Source of the DNA: CTSoil-043 sp963744095
Lineage (GTDB): Bacteria > Chloroflexota > Limnocylindria > Limnocylindrales > CSP1-4
DNA length: 64,000 bases
NCBI GenBank assembly: GCA_963744095.1
Contig: CAVUSH010000002.1
Span: forward strand, 310,001-374,000
Direction: 5' to 3'
The notes under the pieces were generated by a model. The model had not been told where the DNA came from, did no database searches, and worked only from the letters and a program-made list of their open reading frames with translations. A program made the translations under genes and the position numbers. This document shows positions 60,615-64,000 of this stretch, one piece after another. The first letter of the stretch is position 1, and each line of letters starts with the position of its first letter.

Positions 60615-61897
60615 GGGCAGGCAGGGAAGTCGCGGCTGACCGGCTGGGCGAGGTACGGGCTGTCCGCACCGAGCCCGAGGGTCTGGTCGACGTTCTCAGC
60701 CTTGGAGATGACGTTGTTCGAGAGGCTGCCGTCGGCGGCCTTCTGGACCTCCGTCACGTAGTTGGGTCCGATCGCCTGACGATTGCCGTCGAGGCTGATG
60801 TGGCCGGTCGGCCCATCGAAGGCCGTCTTGGCGAGCGCCTCCATGAACTTCTTCTGGCCGTCGCCGAGGTCACCGTTGACCTCCTTGAGGGCCAGGAGGA
60901 CGCCCTTGGTCTCGTTGTAGTAGCTCAACGCGAAGAGGCCCGGGTACGGCAGGGCGTCGGTGAAGGTCTCCTTGTATTCCTTCACGTAGTCCAGCCACCC
61001 CTGCTCGGTCGCCGTGTCGGCGGTGGGACCCGCCGCGATGGTCCCGGCCAGGATGTCCTGGAACGCACCCTTCGTGGCAAGGACCGACTGGTCGACCGTG
61101 ATCGACCCGCCGATGAACTTGGCCTTGCCTCCGGCCTGGTTGTACTGGGTGAAGAAGTTGACGGCGTCAGAGCCGCCGAGGGCGACGTAGATCGCGTCGA
61201 TGCCCGACGTCGGCAGGTTCGAGACGACGGAGCTGTAATCCTTCGTGCCGAGCGGCACCCAGTTCTTCTGCACGACGTGGCCGCCGGCCGCGCAGAACTC
61301 GTACATGAAGCCACCCACCTGGGTGTACGGGAACGAGTAGTCCTCGGCCACCAGGGCGACGTTCTTGTAGCCCTTCGTCTCGAAGGCGTACTTGCCGAGG
61401 CCGGCCATCCACTGGGCGCCATCGGTCGAGAAGCGGAAGAAGTTCGGGGCGGGATCGCGGAAGGTGGTGTCCTGGGCCGCCGACGAGCCGTTCACGAACG
61501 TCTTGTCCGGCACGGTCTTGGCGTAGTCCTTCATCGCGAGGCCCTCATCGCCCGAGAGGGGTCCGATGAGGATGTCGACGTTGTCCTGCTCGATGAGCTT
61601 CTTGGCCTTCTCGATCGCGACGGCCGGCGTGGCGTCCGAGCCTTCCTTGATCAGGATGATCTCGCGGCCGGCGATCTCCCAGTTGCCGGCGGAGTTCTTC
61701 GGCGCGAAGTCGTTGAGTGCCTGCTCGACGCCGCGGAACCCGTCCTGGCCCGGAACGGCGAACGGCCCCTCGAGGGTCGCGAGGCCGCCAATCTTGATCG
61801 GCTCCTTGCTGCCGCCGCCGCAGGCCGCGGTCGACGCGACGAGAACGGACGCGGCCATGAGAATGACCAGCCTGCGGCCGGTCGTGGATCGGAACAT
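60611..61897 (-). CDS. Liv-type ABC transporter substrate-binding lipoprotein
   Basis: 428 residues. Lipoprotein signal with lipobox TAAC (Cys26), then a periplasmic-binding-protein type I fold (KIGGLATLEGPFAVPGQDGFRG, ILIGPLSGDEGLAMKDY, NVALVAEDYSFPYTQ). Members bind branched-chain amino acids, amides, urea or aromatic acids; the ligand cannot be read from sequence. AGGAGG precedes the ATG at 61897. It sits between permease and ATPase genes. Confidence 0.94.
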   Translation of the reverse strand: MFRSTTGRRLVILMAASVLVASTAACGGGSKEPIKIGGLATLEGPFAVPGQDGFRGVEQALNDFAPKNSAGNWEIAGREIILIKEGSDATPAVAIEKAKKLIEQDNVDILIGPLSGDEGLAMKDYAKTVPDKTFVNGSSAAQDTTFRDPAPNFFRFSTDGAQWMAGLGKYAFETKGYKNVALVAEDYSFPYTQVGGFMYEFCAAGGHVVQKNWVPLGTKDYSSVVSNLPTSGIDAIYVALGGSDAVNFFTQYNQAGGKAKFIGGSITVDQSVLATKGAFQDILAGTIAAGPTADTATEQGWLDYVKEYKETFTDALPYPGLFALSYYNETKGVLLALKEVNGDLGDGQKKFMEALAKTAFDGPTGHISLDGNRQAIGPNYVTEVQKAADGSLSNNVISKAENVDQTLGLGADSPYLAQPVSRDFPACP

Positions 61898-61982
61898 CGC
61901 TCCTCCTATCCCCTCGGTGCGCTGCACGCGGGGGTGTGGGTCAGGTGGGCCTGCAATGCGTGCCTGCTTCTCCTCCTCGCTG

Positions 61983-63131
61983 CTAGGGGCCGGGGATTGG
62001 GAGATCGCCCTCTGGGCGATCGGGGAGTTCCGGGGCGGCGACGTCGACCACCGGGGCCACGCCGGCCTCGACGGCGAGAGGATCGATGGCGCGCGGCAGC
62101 TGCCCGCCGCGGCGCGCCCCAACCGACCGCCAAGCGCGGTCGGCAAGACCGACGAGCCCGTTGGGCGCGACCAGCACGACGACCACGAAGCCGAGGCCGA
62201 TCAGGGTGTTGAAGCGCTCGTCGAAGCTGAACCCGAAGATCTTGATGCTGCTGGCGAAGACATCGACGAGGACGAAGAAGACGGCGCCCACGAAGGCGCC
62301 CATCGGGTAGCCCAGGCCGCCCAGCACGGCGATGATGAGGACGTCGATCGTGCGGGCGAGGTCGACGGTGCCGGGCGAGATGGTGCCCCGGTACCAGGCG
62401 CCGAGGACGCCGGAGACGCCGGCGACGAAGCCGCCCATCGCGAAGAGGGCGACCCGGTGGAGGCCGACCCGGTAGCCCAGGGCTTTCATCCGTCGCGGGT
62501 TGTCCCGGATTCCCTGGAAGGTGAGCCCCAGCTGGGACCGGACGACGTAGCGCAGGCCCAGGTACATCAGCCCGGCGGCGACGACGCACATGTAGTAGAA
62601 GGCGGCCGGGTTCTCGCGCGGCTGGCCGGTCGGCCCGAGAATCCCGGCGAACCCGATGTGGCCCCCGAAGATGTCGTAGTTCTGGAGGACGATGTAGAAG
62701 AAGCCGACCGCCAGGGCGAGGGTCAGCATCAGGAAGTAGATGCCGTAGGAGCGCGCCGAGATTGCCCCGAAGAGGGCACCCGCCAGCGTGGCGAGGACGA
62801 GCGCGATGACGGCCGACGGGATCGGCGGGAGCGCGAAGCCGATCGCCGAGCCGGTGGCCGTCGTGCTCGGCTCCAGGGTTGCCAGAGCGAGCATGTAGGC
62901 CGCGAACCCGGCCAGGGCCGCCTGCGCGAGGGAGACCATCCCGCCGTAGCCGGCCATGAAGATCAGGCTGAGAGCGGCGATGCCGAGGATCATCGCGTTC
63001 GACGCGATCGAGAGCACCCAGAAGCGGGGCATCACGAGGGGATAGACGACGAGGAGGGCGAGGAGCCCGAGCGTCGCGAGGCCTTCGCGGCTGCGCAGCC
63101 AGCTCGTCGAGGAAGCCCGGAGCCCGCTCAT
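61983..63131 (-). CDS. livM: ABC transporter permease LivM
   Basis: 382 residues with about 9 membrane helices, LivM pattern: GYGGMVSLAQAALAGFAAYML near the N-terminus and the cytoplasmic coupling loop GIRDNPRRMKALGY. The C-terminal 45 residues are a hydrophilic tail (PLAVEAGVAPVVDVAAPELPDRPEG). The ATG overlaps the livH stop as ATGA. Confidence 0.93.
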   Translation of the reverse strand: MSGLRASSTSWLRSREGLATLGLLALLVVYPLVMPRFWVLSIASNAMILGIAALSLIFMAGYGGMVSLAQAALAGFAAYMLALATLEPSTTATGSAIGFALPPIPSAVIALVLATLAGALFGAISARSYGIYFLMLTLALAVGFFYIVLQNYDIFGGHIGFAGILGPTGQPRENPAAFYYMCVVAAGLMYLGLRYVVRSQLGLTFQGIRDNPRRMKALGYRVGLHRVALFAMGGFVAGVSGVLGAWYRGTISPGTVDLARTIDVLIIAVLGGLGYPMGAFVGAVFFVLVDVFASSIKIFGFSFDERFNTLIGLGFVVVVLVAPNGLVGLADRAWRSVGARRGGQLPRAIDPLAVEAGVAPVVDVAAPELPDRPEGDLPIPGP

Positions 63132-64000
63132 GCGGGACGCCCGAAGAGGCCCTGCGGGCGGACCGCGAGGACGCCGGCCATGATCACGAAGGTGAGGAAG
63201 ATCGAGTACGTCGGAGCGTAGAAGAGGCCGAACTGCTCGGCGAGCCCGATGATCAGGGCCCCGACGGCCGCGCCGCCCAGGCTGCCCATCCCGCCGACGA
63301 TGACAACCACGAGCGACGAGAGCAGGTAGCGGCCGTCCTCGCTTGGCGTGATCGAGAGGCCCGTCGCGCCGATCACCCCCGAGAGGCCGGCGAGACCGGC
63401 GCCCAGGGCGAACACGAACAGGAAGACGCGCGACACGTTCACCCCGAGGGCCGAGAGCATGTCGCGGTCGTCGATGCCGGCCCGGATGTACATGCCGATC
63501 CGCGTCCGGTTGAGGATCACCCAGAGGGTCGCGCCGACCCCGACCGCGAAGACGATCACGAACAGGCGATAGGCGGAATACGACCCGCCGACCACCCACG
63601 GGATGTCGACCGATCCGGCGGCCCAGCTTGGCGGCGGGATCAGATAGGCGATGCCGCCGTAGTGGGCCAGCAGCAGGTCCGCGATGATGATCGACAGGCC
63701 GATCGTCACCAGGGCCTGGCGCAGGTCCTGGCCGGCCATCCGCGCGAGGAGGCCGAGGTGGATGACGATCCCGACGAAGGCCACGACGACGAACCCGGCA
63801 ACGAGGCCGATCAACCAGTCACCGGTTATGGCGACGGCGCTGACGCCGGCGTAGGCTCCCAGCACGTACATGGAGCCGTGGGCCATGTTCGTGGTCCGCA
63901 TCAGCCCGAAGATCAGGGTGAATCCACTCGCCACGATGAAGTAGAGGGCCGCCAGCGTGACGCCGTTGAGGAGGACCGTCAGGAAATCGACTACTTCCTT
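63128..64000 (-). CDS. livH: ABC transporter permease LivH, truncated by the window edge
   Basis: At least 290 residues; the frame runs to the last base, so the start is outside the window, probably only a few codons further (the visible start KEVVDFLTVLLNGVTLAALYFIVASGFTLIFG is near-complete). Permease signature NMAHGSMYVLGAYAG, the coupling loop RAGIDDRDMLSALG and about 8 membrane helices are visible. First visible gene of the minus-strand array. Confidence 0.92.
   Translation of the reverse strand, partial: KEVVDFLTVLLNGVTLAALYFIVASGFTLIFGLMRTTNMAHGSMYVLGAYAGVSAVAITGDWLIGLVAGFVVVAFVGIVIHLGLLARMAGQDLRQALVTIGLSIIIADLLLAHYGGIAYLIPPPSWAAGSVDIPWVVGGSYSAYRLFVIVFAVGVGATLWVILNRTRIGMYIRAGIDDRDMLSALGVNVSRVFLFVFALGAGLAGLSGVIGATGLSITPSEDGRYLLSSLVVVIVGGMGSLGGAAVGALIIGLAEQFGLFYAPTYSIFLTFVIMAGVLAVRPQGLFGRPA

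Overview
The window is about 70% G+C, with many GTG starts, lipoproteins carrying ordinary lipoboxes, and TANNNT boxes 6-7 bases upstream of start codons (leaderless promoters). Together with the gene set (SufR-type regulator, zinc-ribbon/cyclase/ATPase protein, TPM+PspA pair, BCKDH operon, Liv transporter) this points to a high-GC soil or freshwater Chloroflexota lineage. A high-GC actinobacterial relative cannot be excluded from sequence alone. No phage, IS element, CRISPR array or rRNA is visible.

Region 1 (1-8 kb) holds a partial DNA methyltransferase, a DgcN/DgcA-like pair predicted to catabolise D-glutamate, tRNA-Glu(CTC) with a terminator, an alpha/beta-hydrolase-fold protein lacking its nucleophile, a DUF1015 protein, a lipoprotein and a SufR-like regulator. 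Region 2 (8-15.6 kb, minus strand) is a branched-chain 2-oxoacid dehydrogenase locus: E3, E1alpha, E1beta, E2, lipoyl synthase and an adenosine-deaminase-family enzyme. Region 3 (15.7-31.5 kb) is housekeeping and envelope: TPM protein and PspA, a 1167-residue cyclase/AAA/TPR regulator, NnrE, PEP carboxylase, MutY, a LysM lipoprotein, sirtuin, an aminobutyraldehyde-type dehydrogenase, a tandem ACT protein and an MBL hydrolase. Region 4 (31.5-42.9 kb) has a class V aminotransferase, a frameshifted zinc-finger gene, glnS flanked by two tRNA-Gln(CTG) genes, a secreted M1 peptidase broken by a 7-bp tandem duplication, an ArsR-DUF2087 regulator with a clear operator, a cold-shock protein and CinA.

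Region 5 (43-64 kb) is the most distinctive. A plus-strand SDR + MBL pair meets, at a hairpin, a minus-strand array of 16 closely spaced genes. In transcription order these are: Liv-type ABC transporter (five genes), UPF0261 (Tm-1-like) protein, PEP-hydrolase-family TIM barrel, a 590-residue PEP-utilising protein with a phosphohistidine domain, a GntR/FCD regulator, an HPr-kinase-like ATPase, a three-subunit molybdenum hydroxylase, a cyclase-family hydrolase, a zinc alcohol dehydrogenase, a PPDK-derived protein without its PEP barrel, and an SDR. This reads as one uptake-and-catabolism unit in which a substrate is imported, possibly phosphorylated by a phosphohistidine mechanism, hydroxylated, hydrolysed and oxidised. 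The substrate is not evident.

Three genes (33.4, 38.0 and 46.4 kb) each carry a frame break that a small deletion would repair. Either the assembly has local errors or these genes are decaying.
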